DNA from: WHSW01 sp963851045
GTDB taxonomy: Bacteria > Actinomycetota > Thermoleophilia > Solirubrobacterales > 70-9
NCBI GenBank assembly: GCA_963851045.1
Contig: CAWKNC010000001.1
Location: 124,001-188,000 of the forward strand
Direction: 5' to 3'
DNA length: 64,000 nucleotides
A program made the translations under genes and the position numbers. Under the pieces are notes generated by a model. It had not been told where the DNA came from. It was given only the letters and a program-made list of their open reading frames with translations, and did no database searches. Below, in pieces: positions 1-7,723 of this stretch (positions within the stretch are counted from its first letter, which is position 1; each line of letters opens with the position of its first letter).

Positions 1-381
1 GAACTCCGAGGCCAGTGACGCCTTGGAGATCGAGAAGACGACGCTTTGGATCGCGAACAGCAGCGGCCCGATGAAGACAAAGCCGATCATCGCCGGGTTG
101 ACGCGCTCGCTTCGTGCCTGCGCGGCGCGGAAGAGATAAAGAAGCGGATAGATCAGCAGCGCGAACTGCAGGCCGGTGACAATCCCCGAGACGATCACCG
201 CGCCTGAGTGTGCGTCGAAAGAGCGCACCTGCTCGGTCGCGAGGCCACCAACCTGAACGCCACTCGAGTTGAGGATGATCTGCGCGCCGATGAACGTCGG
301 CATCGCCGCGATCGCCATGTAGCCGGCCAGCTTCTGGCCGCTGCGCTCGCGCTCGAGGACCTGCTTGCGATTCAAGGCCAC
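1..381 (-). CDS. Multi-pass membrane protein, partial (C-terminus outside window)
   Basis: The first 127 residues of a membrane protein that runs off the left edge. GTG at 381 is the preferred start because it follows the stop of the upstream gene by two bases; TTG at 387 is the alternative and would overlap that stop. A basic tail of about 18 residues is followed by hydrophobic segments near residues 20-37, 60-84 and 97-117, so the protein sits in the cytoplasmic membrane. It is the third gene of a minus-strand run with the CBS-domain gene and a 64-residue gene. I do not recognise the family and give no function. Confidence 0.7.
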   Translation of the reverse strand, partial: MALNRKQVLERERSGQKLAGYMAIAAMPTFIGAQIILNSSGVQVGGLATEQVRSFDAHSGAVIVSGIVTGLQFALLIYPLLYLFRAAQARSERVNPAMIGFVFIGPLLFAIQSVVFSISKASLASEF

Positions 382-383
382 GC

Positions 384-578
384 TCAATCACTCTCCGCCG
401 GGCGGCCGAGCTCGAGCCTGTCCTCGGCCGCGCGCACCGGGACGTAGTCGTCCTCTGGCGCGACGGCTCGCGAGACGCGGTCGCCAAGCGAGAGAACGAG
501 ATCGAGCGCCGGCGTGGCGAGGCCGATGAGGGCCTCGAAGCGTGCTGCCGTGCGTAGCTGCTGTGGAGTCGAGGGCAT
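384..578 (-). CDS. Small hypothetical protein (64 aa)
   Basis: Short soluble protein with ATG start, lying between a CBS-domain gene (12 bases upstream) and a membrane-protein gene (two bases downstream), all on minus. The N-terminal half is mildly amphipathic (residues 8-35, rich in Leu and Ala) and the C-terminal half is charged. No domain is recognised. Its tight spacing in the run is the main reason to call it real; it could be an accessory of the downstream membrane protein. Confidence 0.5.
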   Translation of the reverse strand: MPSTPQQLRTAARFEALIGLATPALDLVLSLGDRVSRAVAPEDDYVPVRAAEDRLELGRPAESD

Positions 579-590
579 GGTGTTGGTGGC

Positions 591-1037
591 TCAGCCGCGC
601 TCGTGAAAAAAGAAGCCTGGAAGCGCGCCCTCGATGACGTCCTGGGTCATGCGCTGGGCGACCTCGAGATTGCCTGTGCGGACCGCGATGTCGTCGAGTG
701 TGACGATTCCCACCAGATTTTCGCCCTCAAGCACCGGCAGGCGGCGAATCCGGTGGGCAACCATCAGCGCCGCGGCCTCCTCGAGGTCCATGTCCGCCTC
801 GCCGGTGACCAACGGCCACGAGGCATGTTCGCCAATCGGCTCGTCGCCTGGAAGCTCCTCGGCAAGCGCGCGGACCGTGAGGTCGCGGTCGGTAACCATC
901 GCGGCGGGAGCGCCCTCCGTATCGCAGAGGACGATCGAGCCAACCGAGCGATCGCGCATCAGCCGCGCCACGGCGAGAACATCGGCGTCCGACCGGGCGG
1001 TGACGACGCCCGCGGTCATGATCTCGCGCAGCTGCAT
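591..1037 (-). CDS. CBS-domain protein (tandem CBS pair)
   Basis: A 148-residue protein made almost entirely of two CBS domains, a module that binds adenosyl ligands such as AMP, ATP or SAM. The first begins with LREIMTAGVVTA and includes an SVGSIVLCD strand and the MVTDRDL turn; the second contains RIRRLPVLEGENLVGIVTL. I chose ATG at 1037, giving MQLREIMT, the usual start of such proteins; an ATG at 1076 would add 13 unlikely residues and run into the divergent gene. Stand-alone CBS pairs like this are common in actinobacteria and are thought to be energy or redox sensors. It is divergent from the reductase gene across only 37 bases. Confidence 0.85.
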   Translation of the reverse strand: MQLREIMTAGVVTARSDADVLAVARLMRDRSVGSIVLCDTEGAPAAMVTDRDLTVRALAEELPGDEPIGEHASWPLVTGEADMDLEEAAALMVAHRIRRLPVLEGENLVGIVTLDDIAVRTGNLEVAQRMTQDVIEGALPGFFFHERG

Positions 1038-1074
1038 GAGCCAACGATATCCGGGCGAATACGATCCGGCGTCC

Positions 1075-2196
1075 ATGTCGGACTCCTCAGGGGCAGAACA
1101 GAGCGGGCCGATCGCCGTCTACGGGGCGACCGGCTACACGGGCCGGCTCGTCGCAGCCGAGCTCAAGCGCCGCGGAGCCGACTTCGTCATTGCCGGGCGG
1201 AGCGCCAGCAAGCTCGACGCGCTCTCTGAGTCGCTCGGCGGAGCGCGGACGGCGGTTGCCACCCTCGACGACGGCGCGGCGCTGAGCGCTGCTCTCGAGC
1301 CGTGCGCCGCGGTGATCTCGTGTGCCGGCAGCCCGTTTACGGAGCACGGCGAGCCCGTTCTGGAGGCGGCGATCGCCGCGAAGACGCACTACATCGACAC
1401 GACGGGCGAGCAGCCGTTTATGAGCACGGTCTTTGCTCGCGATGCCGATGCGCAGGCCGCCGGGGTCGCGCTGGTGACGGCGATGGGATTCGACTACGTC
1501 CCGGGCGACATGATCGCCGCGCTCACCTGTGAGGGCGCCGAAGCGCTCGACGAGGTGAGCCTCGCCTACTGGACCGAGAGCTTTGGCCCCTCGCGGGGAA
1601 CGACGATCTCGGCCGTGGGCCAGATCGGCGCGGAGGAGCTCGAATGGCGCGACGGGCGCCTGCAGCAGGCGCCCCGCGCGGTGCGCCGGCCGGCGGTTGA
1701 GTTTCCAGAGCCGGCGGGGCACCAGCGGATGGTCAGTTACCCCGCGGGCGAGCACTTCACGGTGCCGCGCCATGTCGGTACGCGCAACGTCCGCACCTCG
1801 CTCTCGGCGTCGACGGTCGCTCCACACCCCAGGCTCGGCGCAACCGTTGCGCTGACGATGCCGGCCCTTCGCTATGCGCTCAGAACCCGAGCACGTGGCC
1901 TGGTGGAGAAGGCGATCGCGAAGATGCCCGAGGGCCCGAGCGCGCAGGCGCGGCGCCGAGCGAGATTTCTGATCGTCTGCACGGCAAGCGGCGCCTCGGG
2001 TTCGAGGCGCGGCGTGATTCGAGGCGTCGACGTCTACGGCCTGACGGCGGTCGCCACGGTGGAGGGTGCGCTTCGCTGCGCCGCCTCGGGCTACTCGAAG
2101 AGCGGCGCGCTGGCTCCGTCGGAAGCCTTCGACGCCCGCGACTTTCTCGACTCGATCGCCCACTTCGGTGTCTCCTACGAGCTTTCACACGCATGA
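1075..2196 (+). CDS. Saccharopine dehydrogenase-like NAD(P)-binding oxidoreductase
   Basis: A 373-residue protein whose N-terminus, beginning at the second line of the Rossmann fold, reads AVYGATGYTGRLVAAEL, the GxxGxxG dinucleotide-binding loop of the saccharopine dehydrogenase/trans-acting enoyl reductase family. A second typical element is the HYIDTTGE strand after the catalytic-domain junction. Members of this family act on lipid or polyketide intermediates in mycobacteria, but many actinobacterial copies are uncharacterised, so the substrate is unknown. ATG at 1075 is used because earlier starts would overlap the divergent CBS gene. Its stop overlaps the next gene's start by four bases (ATGA), so the two are probably co-translated. 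Confidence 0.85.
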   Translation: MSDSSGAEQSGPIAVYGATGYTGRLVAAELKRRGADFVIAGRSASKLDALSESLGGARTAVATLDDGAALSAALEPCAAVISCAGSPFTEHGEPVLEAAIAAKTHYIDTTGEQPFMSTVFARDADAQAAGVALVTAMGFDYVPGDMIAALTCEGAEALDEVSLAYWTESFGPSRGTTISAVGQIGAEELEWRDGRLQQAPRAVRRPAVEFPEPAGHQRMVSYPAGEHFTVPRHVGTRNVRTSLSASTVAPHPRLGATVALTMPALRYALRTRARGLVEKAIAKMPEGPSAQARRRARFLIVCTASGASGSRRGVIRGVDVYGLTAVATVEGALRCAASGYSKSGALAPSEAFDARDFLDSIAHFGVSYELSHA

Positions 2197-2852
2197 GCAA
2201 GAGCTTCAAGCCGTGTCCGCTTTGCGGGCAACCGCTCTACCCCTGGGTGGGGCTTCCGGCACGCGGGGCTGAGGCGGTTAGCGTCGGTGAGCCGCTTGCC
2301 GATGAGAGGGCGGAGCGGATCATCGTTCGTTGCGAGAACTGCACCGTCGCGGTCGAGCGTGATCGCGACATCGACCTTGCTGCCGAGTGGGAGGCGATCT
2401 GCCGCCCGGGTGATCAGGGCACCAGGTCGATCGAGATCCCCGACCGATCCAGCTTTCAGGCGTCGATCGGTGTCGGCGGCTGGGCCGCGATCGACCTCTA
2501 TCCCGGCCGGCTGATCCACACCCGCCGCAGCGTCGAGGTTCTCGCCGAGCGCAACGGGCAGGAGATCGAGGCCGTCGGGTGGCCGCCGGTGGGGGCCAAT
2601 CAGGCCTGGATGTGGCAGACGCTGCTCAACGGCCTCACCTTCCACCCCAACTTCGCTCGTGAGGTTCGGGCAGGGCGCCTGCGGCCCGAGAACGCACGCA
2701 GCAAGCCGCGGTTCGCCGTCGATGCGATCGTCACCGTCCTCGGGGCACCGCTCGTCGCGCTCATATCGCTGCCGCTCGAGGCGTTCGGGGCGCTCATCAA
2801 CCGCGGCGGGCGGATCGTCGCGAGGGCGCGACGCACTGGCTCAGCCGGCTAG
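2193..2852 (+). CDS. Zinc-ribbon hypothetical protein
   Basis: A 219-residue protein starting in an ATGA overlap with the upstream reductase. Two CxxC pairs (CPLC at residues 8-11 and CENC near 47-50) form a likely N-terminal zinc ribbon. The middle contains aromatic-rich conserved-looking patches (GWPPVGANQAWMWQT near residue 130) that resemble the C-terminal region seen next to class I methyltransferases in this group, but no SAM-binding motif is present. The C-terminus has a hydrophobic stretch near residues 178-198 followed by an Arg-rich tail, which could associate with membrane. Function unknown. Confidence 0.7.
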   Translation: MSKSFKPCPLCGQPLYPWVGLPARGAEAVSVGEPLADERAERIIVRCENCTVAVERDRDIDLAAEWEAICRPGDQGTRSIEIPDRSSFQASIGVGGWAAIDLYPGRLIHTRRSVEVLAERNGQEIEAVGWPPVGANQAWMWQTLLNGLTFHPNFAREVRAGRLRPENARSKPRFAVDAIVTVLGAPLVALISLPLEAFGALINRGGRIVARARRTGSAG

Positions 2853-2857
2853 GCGCC

Positions 2858-3667
2858 CTACCGGCCCGCCGCGCCCCAGGCGCGCTTGATCAGCGGTAGG
2901 GCGAGCGCGCGCGGGGTGTGCTGGCCCGTGACGGCGGTGGTCCGGTTGATCACCCCGGGAATCACGACACGCTTACCGCTCTCGAGCGCAGCTACGGCCG
3001 CCTTCGCCACCTCCTCGGAGGTGGACCAGAAGATCCCGGGTAGCGAGTCCTCAGCGCTGCCGATGCCCGCGACCTCGGCGAACTCGGTCCGCACCGGGCC
3101 AGGGCAGAGCGCGGTCACGGTCACGCCCATCCCCTTGAGCTCTTGGTGGGTGCCCTCGCTCATGCTGAGCACGAACGCCTTGGTCGCCGCGTAGGTGGCG
3201 GTTCCCGGCATCGGCTGAAACGCCGCTGTCGAGGCGACGTTCAGGATCGCGCCGCGGCGGCGCTCGACCATCCCAGGCGAGTAGCGCGCCTGGAGGTCGA
3301 GCAGCGCCTCGCAGTTGAGCCTGACCATCGCCAGCAGGTTCTCCCGATCGGCGCTGTTGAGGCGAGCGTTGTCGCCATAGCCGGCGTTGTTGACCAGGAT
3401 CTCGACCTTCGAGCCGAGCGCCTCGATCTCCGTCGCAAGCCGATCGCGGGCTGCAATGTCGCTGAGATCGGCGCTGAGGACCTCGGCGCGAATGCCGTGA
3501 TCCGCCGACAGCTCGGTCTCGAGCTCACGCAGGCGGTCCGTGCGGCGGGCGACCAGGATCACGTCATGTCCGCGGCGTGCGAGCTCGCGCGCGATCTCGG
3601 TGCCGATCCCGGATGAGGCTCCGGTGATCAGCGCCGCGGACCCGGATGACGGAGGGGGAAGAGCCAC
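2858..3667 (-). CDS. SDR-family oxidoreductase
   Basis: Classical short-chain dehydrogenase/reductase of about 269 residues. The cofactor loop is TGASSGIG, the NNAGYG motif follows, and the catalytic Ser and YxxxK are visible as VASTAAF and YAATK. I chose GTG at 3667, which gives a normal N-terminus directly before the Rossmann strand; ATG at 3706 would overlap the divergent gene. Arg-Arg after the second strand (VARRTDR) suggests NADP(H). The substrate cannot be read from the sequence. It is convergent with the zinc-ribbon gene, the two stops being five bases apart. Confidence 0.88.
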   Translation of the reverse strand: MALPPPSSGSAALITGASSGIGTEIARELARRGHDVILVARRTDRLRELETELSADHGIRAEVLSADLSDIAARDRLATEIEALGSKVEILVNNAGYGDNARLNSADRENLLAMVRLNCEALLDLQARYSPGMVERRRGAILNVASTAAFQPMPGTATYAATKAFVLSMSEGTHQELKGMGVTVTALCPGPVRTEFAEVAGIGSAEDSLPGIFWSTSEEVAKAAVAALESGKRVVIPGVINRTTAVTGQHTPRALALPLIKRAWGAAGR

Positions 3668-3697
3668 GCACGGAGCGTAGTCGGCGGGCTGTCTAAC

Positions 3698-3979
3698 ATG
3701 CCTCACATGGAAGGAAGCGATCCCTTCGGCCTCTTCGGTGACCCCGACGAGCTTCGTGCCCGCCTCGGTGAGATGGCCGAGCAGATGCAGGGCGCGCAGA
3801 AGGTCGCCTGGGCCGACAACGCGATCAAGCTCGCGGTCGACATGACCGTTGCGGCGATCGCGCGGCTCGATCTCCAGGGCGGCAGCGACGAGCAGGCGAT
3901 GCAGGTCCGCGACGCGATCCGGGTTGTCTTCCCGGAGGCCGTCACCCTCGTGCGCGAGGCGCGCGAGGGGCTCTCCTAA
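3698..3979 (+). CDS. Small acidic hypothetical protein (93 aa)
   Basis: A predicted all-helical soluble protein. ATG at 3698 and ATG at 3707 are both possible; the second would give MEGSDPFGLFGD. The repeated DPFGLF-like N-terminus and the long amphipathic helices (residues 18-40 and 44-90) have the look of a small scaffold or DNA-binding-protein partner, but no family is recognised. It is divergent from the SDR across about 30 bases and is followed 63 bases later by the prepilin-like gene. Confidence 0.6.
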   Translation: MPHMEGSDPFGLFGDPDELRARLGEMAEQMQGAQKVAWADNAIKLAVDMTVAAIARLDLQGGSDEQAMQVRDAIRVVFPEAVTLVREAREGLS

Positions 3980-4042
3980 CCGTTCACCAAGTCGTCACAC
4001 CCGCCGCGCCATCGGTCACTCCGGCGCACCTAGCCTCGATCC

Positions 4043-4522
4043 ATGCGGTGGAGCGAGCAGCTTGGAGCAGCGACCGTCGAGCACGCCGGGATCACGATCC
4101 TCGTCGCGCTGGCGTTGATGGCCGGGATCGCCGCGGTCGGAGCGGGCGCCGATACAAGCGGCCGCGAACTCGGATCGGCTCTCGCGCGAAAGATCCGCTG
4201 CGCCGCCGTCGGCCCGGGCCCATGCTGGCGCGATCCGCTCACCGAGGCCTACGGCCGCCCGGTCGCCGGTGCGGTCCGAGCGCTCGCGCCGGCGCCCGTG
4301 ACCGCGTCCGGACTCCTGCCCGTCGACTTCCGGCGCTGTCGCAGCCGCTCTTGCGCGGTCGCAGGCGTCGATCCTGGGATCACCTCGTCGAATCGCCGCG
4401 TCACGGCGTTCGTTTCCACGGTTGACCACCGACCATCGGGGGGGCCCGTCGAGATCTCCTACTGGCTGTACAGACCGACGCTCGGCTGGGAGCTGATCCA
4501 GCGCGCCGCCACGGAGCGCTGA
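4043..4522 (+). CDS. Prepilin-like membrane protein, frame broken near its 3' end
   Basis: Residues 8-13 read GAATVE, which fits the class III/type IV prepilin processing rule (cleavage after Gly, Glu at position +5), followed by a hydrophobic helix (residues 15-35). This suggests a Flp/TadE-like pilin or pseudopilin anchored in the membrane. The rest is a 120-residue extracytoplasmic domain with Cys at about 53, 61, 95 and 103. The frame ends at TGA 4520-4522, but a coding-like sequence continues in the next frame to 4670 (separate entry). No Tad assembly genes lie next to it. Confidence 0.65.
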   Translation: MRWSEQLGAATVEHAGITILVALALMAGIAAVGAGADTSGRELGSALARKIRCAAVGPGPCWRDPLTEAYGRPVAGAVRALAPAPVTASGLLPVDFRRCRSRSCAVAGVDPGITSSNRRVTAFVSTVDHRPSGGPVEISYWLYRPTLGWELIQRAATER

Positions 4523-4670
4523 CGTCGCGCGCCTCGCAAAGACACCGCTCCTGGAGGATGCGATCCCCGCCCTGGTGGCGCTGGAGACCCTCGACGGGCG
4601 CAATCAGCACGAGTGGGCCGCCGGAGAGGAGCCACCGTGGCGGTGGGAGGTGGAGTCCGTCTATCCGTGA
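4521..4670 (+). pseudogene. Out-of-frame 3' continuation of the prepilin-like gene
   Basis: Read in the +1 frame from 4521, 49 codons follow before TGA at 4668-4670. The peptide starts DVARLAKTPLLEDAIPALVA and ends WRWEVESVYP, with the same high third-position GC as neighbouring genes. Removing one T at 4520 joins it smoothly to the upstream frame, giving one protein of about 208 residues that stops 14 bases short of the convergent DUF2804 gene. This is either a sequencing error or a recent single-base insertion. Confidence 0.6.
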
Positions 4671-4684
4671 AGCGGCAGCGGCAG

Positions 4685-5620
4685 CTACCAGGAGGCGTCG
4701 TGGTGCTCCATGACGCCAAAGGCGCTCGCGAGCTCCAGGCCGCCCGGGAGGCTGCCGGTGAAGGTTCCGAACGGCTGGCGGTAGGTGTACGAAACGAACG
4801 GCTTTGACTCCTCGCGGCTGCGCTCGGCCTCGGCGGCGCAAACAAGCCGTGAGCCGTCGGCGAAGCTGACCGCCTCGAGGCCGTCGAAGGTGACGGGCTC
4901 TGGCTCGCTCGGCTCGCCGCCAACCCAGAGCGTGCGCTCTGAGCGCTCCGGTGGATCGTTGACTCCGCTGACCAGGTTCCACGCGACCTCGCGCCCGTCG
5001 GTGGTGATGCCCACGCCGGCCGACCAGTCCCAGACCGTGTGATGCGGGTGATAGCCACACGACTCGTCCTCTACTCCGCGGGCCTCACAGCGGATGCGCC
5101 GCTCGCCGATGCGGACATCGACCGCCACCGTGACCGGGCGCTTGCGTGTCCACACCCAGCCGTCGCCCTCACCGGTGGGACAGACCGCCTCGCCCCAGGG
5201 CCCCGCGCCCTGGACCCCGAGGAACGCGCGGACGTACTGGGCGTCGTCGCGCTGTGGTGCCTCGATGCGAACGCGGAGCTTTCCATCCTCCGGCGCCCAA
5301 TCGACCTGACCGGGCTCGACGTCCTCGTCGGGGGAGTGCTCGCTCCAGACCTCGCCGCGAGCGAGCATCGGGATGATCATGCGCGTGCGCTCGGTGAACT
5401 CGCGATTCTCGCGATCCCAGACGGCCCAGAAGGTCTGCCCGAACGGGCCGACGCCAACGCGCCCGGCGCAGAGCATCACCTCGTCGGAGAACGCGCCGAG
5501 CCAGCGCCATCGCTTGCGCCATGTGCCGGAGTGGCGGAGCTTGGGCTGCTGGTCGGGAGGGAGCGGCAGGTCGGGACGCCCGGAGCCGGGTCCTCGCCAT
5601 GGGAGCCCCTCAACGCTCAT
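4685..5620 (-). CDS. DUF2804 family protein
   Basis: A 311-residue protein matching the DUF2804 pattern as I remember it: the N-terminal WRKRWRWLG segment, FWAVWDR, and the diagnostic GYHPHHTVWDWSAGVG block near residues 200-215. DUF2804 proteins are thought to have a lipocalin-like or beta-sandwich fold; no biochemical role is established. Its start lies five bases after the stop of the acyl-CoA carboxylase alpha gene, so the two are probably one transcript, which hints at a lipid-related job. Confidence 0.85.
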   Translation of the reverse strand: MSVEGLPWRGPGSGRPDLPLPPDQQPKLRHSGTWRKRWRWLGAFSDEVMLCAGRVGVGPFGQTFWAVWDRENREFTERTRMIIPMLARGEVWSEHSPDEDVEPGQVDWAPEDGKLRVRIEAPQRDDAQYVRAFLGVQGAGPWGEAVCPTGEGDGWVWTRKRPVTVAVDVRIGERRIRCEARGVEDESCGYHPHHTVWDWSAGVGITTDGREVAWNLVSGVNDPPERSERTLWVGGEPSEPEPVTFDGLEAVSFADGSRLVCAAEAERSREESKPFVSYTYRQPFGTFTGSLPGGLELASAFGVMEHHDASW

Positions 5621-5625
5621 CGCGT

Positions 5626-7398
5626 CTACTCGATCTTGCAGATCGGGTCGCCGGAGTTGATGGCGGCGCCCTGGGAGACGCTCAGCTCGGAGACCTTGCC
5701 GGCGACATGGGCTGTGATCTCGTTCTCCATCTTCATCGCCTCGATCACGCAGATCAACGCGCCCTCCTCGACCTCGGCACCCTGCTCCACGGCAACCTTG
5801 AGGATCGTGCCCTGCAGCGGCGCGGTCAAGACGGGACCGCTCGACCCGCCGCCGCCGCCGGAGCGCTCGCGCTTGGGCGGGCGCTTACCGCCGCCCGCGG
5901 GAGCCGCGCCTGCCGGTGCGGCGGCACCGATCACCTTGACCGCATGCAGGCGGCCGTCGACCTCGACCTGGTAGGTGCGCTCGACAAGCTCCTGGTCTTC
6001 GTCCTCCGATCCCGACCCTCCCGGGGGCGAGGCGGAGGATGCGTCAGGAGCCAGCTGCTTCAGCCACTTCTTGTCCTCGGTCAGGTCGCGGCAGGTCTCG
6101 CCGTTCGCCCACTGCTCGGTGGAGAGGATCGCCTTGTGGAAGGGGATCAGCGTCGTCAGCGGCTCGATTCGGTACTCGCCGAGCGCGCGCAGCATGCGGG
6201 CCGTCGCCTTCTCGCGATCGACGTCCCAGGTGATCAGCTTTGCGACCATCGGGTCGTACAGCGGGGTCACCTCCGAGCCCGCCGCAAGTCCCGAGTCGAC
6301 GCGCACACCCGGTCCCGCCGGCTCGATGTAGCTGTCGATCCTGCCCGGCGCGGGTGCGAAGTTCTTATGGGCGGCCTCGGCGTTGATCCGGCATTCGATC
6401 GCGTGCCCGCGCAGCTCGACCTCGTCCTGTGTGACGGAGAGCTTCTCGCCGGCAGCGATCAGGATCTGCTCGCGGACGATGTCGATGCCCGTGACCATCT
6501 CGGTGACGCAGTGCTCGACCTGGACGCGCGTGTTCATCTCGAGGAAGAAGTACTCGTCGCCGACCTGCATCCCCTCGACCGTGCCGGCGCCGCGGTAGTC
6601 AACCGCGAGAGCCGCGTCCGTGGCGATCTTCCCGATCCGCTCGCGCATCTCCTCGTCGACGTGCGGGCCCGGTGCCTCCTCGATGAGCTTTTGGTGGCGA
6701 CGCTGAATCGAGCAGTCGCGCTCCCCGAGATGAATGACGCTGCCGTGTGAGTCCGCGAGCACCTGCACCTCGACGTGGCGCGGATCCTCGAGGTAGCGCT
6801 CGAGATAGACGCGGTCATCGGAGAAGAACTTCTCTCCCTCGCGAGCGGCGCCCTCGAACGCCTCGGCGAGGTCGTCGGCCGTCAGCGCGACGCGAAAGCC
6901 CTTGCCGCCGCCGCCGCCCGCCGCCTTGCAGGCGACCGGGTATCCGATCTCCTCGGCGGTCTTGCGCGCGGCCTCGACGTCGGGTGAGGGTTCGGTCGAG
7001 CCCGGGACGATCGGCACCCCGGCGTCCTGCATGATCTCGCGCGCCTTCGTCTTGGAGCCCATCGCATCGATGGCGCTCGGGGGCGGGCCGATCCAGACGA
7101 TGCCCGCGTCGTCGCAGGCCTTCGCAAAGGTTGCGTTCTCGGCCAGGAAGCCGTAACCGGGATGGATCGCCTCGGCGCCGGACTCCTTGGCGACGCCGAT
7201 GATCTTCTCGATGTTGAGGTAGCTCTCAGCCGGCGTCGCGGGACCGAGCAAGAAGGCCTCATCCGCAAGGCGGACGTGGACCGTCTCGCGGTCGGCCTCG
7301 GAGTAGACGCCGACGGAGGCGATCCCCATCTCCTCGAGCGTCCTCATGACGCGTACCGCGATCTCGCCGCGATTCGCGACCAGGACCTTCTCGAACAT
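5626..7398 (-). CDS. accA: Acyl-CoA carboxylase alpha subunit (biotin carboxylase fused to biotin carrier)
   Basis: A 590-residue protein. The N-terminus KVLVANRGEIAVRVMRT is the biotin carboxylase start; the ATP-grasp glycine-rich loop (GGGGGKGFR), the HVEVQVLAD strand and EMNTRVQVEH active-site block follow. After a Gly/Ala/Pro/Lys linker (about residues 495-520) comes a biotinyl domain with EAMKMEN, biotinylated Lys near 556. This is the actinobacterial AccA3/PccA layout that works with a separate carboxyltransferase beta subunit, not present here, to make malonyl- or methylmalonyl-CoA. ATG at 7398 is chosen; the open frame further upstream has no biotin carboxylase character. The biotin ligase for it may be the birA at 62775-63488. 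Confidence 0.93.
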   Translation of the reverse strand: MFEKVLVANRGEIAVRVMRTLEEMGIASVGVYSEADRETVHVRLADEAFLLGPATPAESYLNIEKIIGVAKESGAEAIHPGYGFLAENATFAKACDDAGIVWIGPPPSAIDAMGSKTKAREIMQDAGVPIVPGSTEPSPDVEAARKTAEEIGYPVACKAAGGGGGKGFRVALTADDLAEAFEGAAREGEKFFSDDRVYLERYLEDPRHVEVQVLADSHGSVIHLGERDCSIQRRHQKLIEEAPGPHVDEEMRERIGKIATDAALAVDYRGAGTVEGMQVGDEYFFLEMNTRVQVEHCVTEMVTGIDIVREQILIAAGEKLSVTQDEVELRGHAIECRINAEAAHKNFAPAPGRIDSYIEPAGPGVRVDSGLAAGSEVTPLYDPMVAKLITWDVDREKATARMLRALGEYRIEPLTTLIPFHKAILSTEQWANGETCRDLTEDKKWLKQLAPDASSASPPGGSGSEDEDQELVERTYQVEVDGRLHAVKVIGAAAPAGAAPAGGGKRPPKRERSGGGGGSSGPVLTAPLQGTILKVAVEQGAEVEEGALICVIEAMKMENEITAHVAGKVSELSVSQGAAINSGDPICKIE

Positions 7399-7617
7399 CG
7401 GCGGGCAGCCTACAGAGGTGGCGTTTTGATCTGCGCTGCGGCGAAGCCAGCCGAGGTCGGTTGGGTAGGGGTAGTCAACGATCGCCGCAGGAGGCTCAGC
7501 GCGGGGCGTACGGCAATCGGTGAACCTGTACTTAAGCCGCCTATAGCCCCCAAAAAGACAGGCTCGGCGCAGCCGTCGACGGCGGAATCGCACTTCGTGG
7601 CGAGTAGCCGGCGACTT

Positions 7618-7655
7618 GAGCACGAACGGCCGCCTGGCTTTCCAGGTCCGTGCTC
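7618..7655 (+). other. Stem-loop in the leader of the membrane-protein gene
   Basis: Within the 325-base gap between accA and the membrane-protein gene, GAGCACG (7618-7624) pairs perfectly with CGTGCTC (7649-7655), and inside it CCTGG (7633-7637) pairs with CCAGG (7642-7646) around a CTTT loop. It lies about 70 bases before the GTG start and has no U-tract, so it looks more like a leader structure than a terminator. The rest of the gap (7399-7617) holds no open frame I would support; it must carry the promoters of both divergent genes. The stretch 7671-7700 contains short repeats of the CATGG type that may be an operator. Confidence 0.4.
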
Positions 7656-7706
7656 GAAGTCACGTAACCATGACATGGCACGGTGTAACATGGACTAATG
7701 ATCCAT

Positions 7707-7713
7707 AAGGAGG
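7707..7713 (+). promoter_or_regulatory. Strong ribosome binding site (AAGGAGG)
   Basis: A consensus Shine-Dalgarno sequence ten bases before GTG 7724, which decides that start. It lies inside a nine-codon mini-frame (ATG 7698 to TGA 7725-7727) whose stop overlaps the GTG. Confidence 0.75.
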
Positions 7714-7723
7714 GCCCACTCCA

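Noticed and set aside
4401..5060. Open frame on minus between the prepilin-like gene and the DUF2804 gene
   Set aside because: It lies antisense to the prepilin-like coding region and in another frame across the DUF2804 gene; the peptide is low-complexity Arg/Ser-rich, typical of a high-GC shadow.
5521..6750. Long plus-strand frame of about 409 codons opposite accA
   Set aside because: It has no domain, no ribosome site, and Arg/Leu/Asp-rich composition explained by antisense GC3 bias; accA is unmistakable on the other strand.
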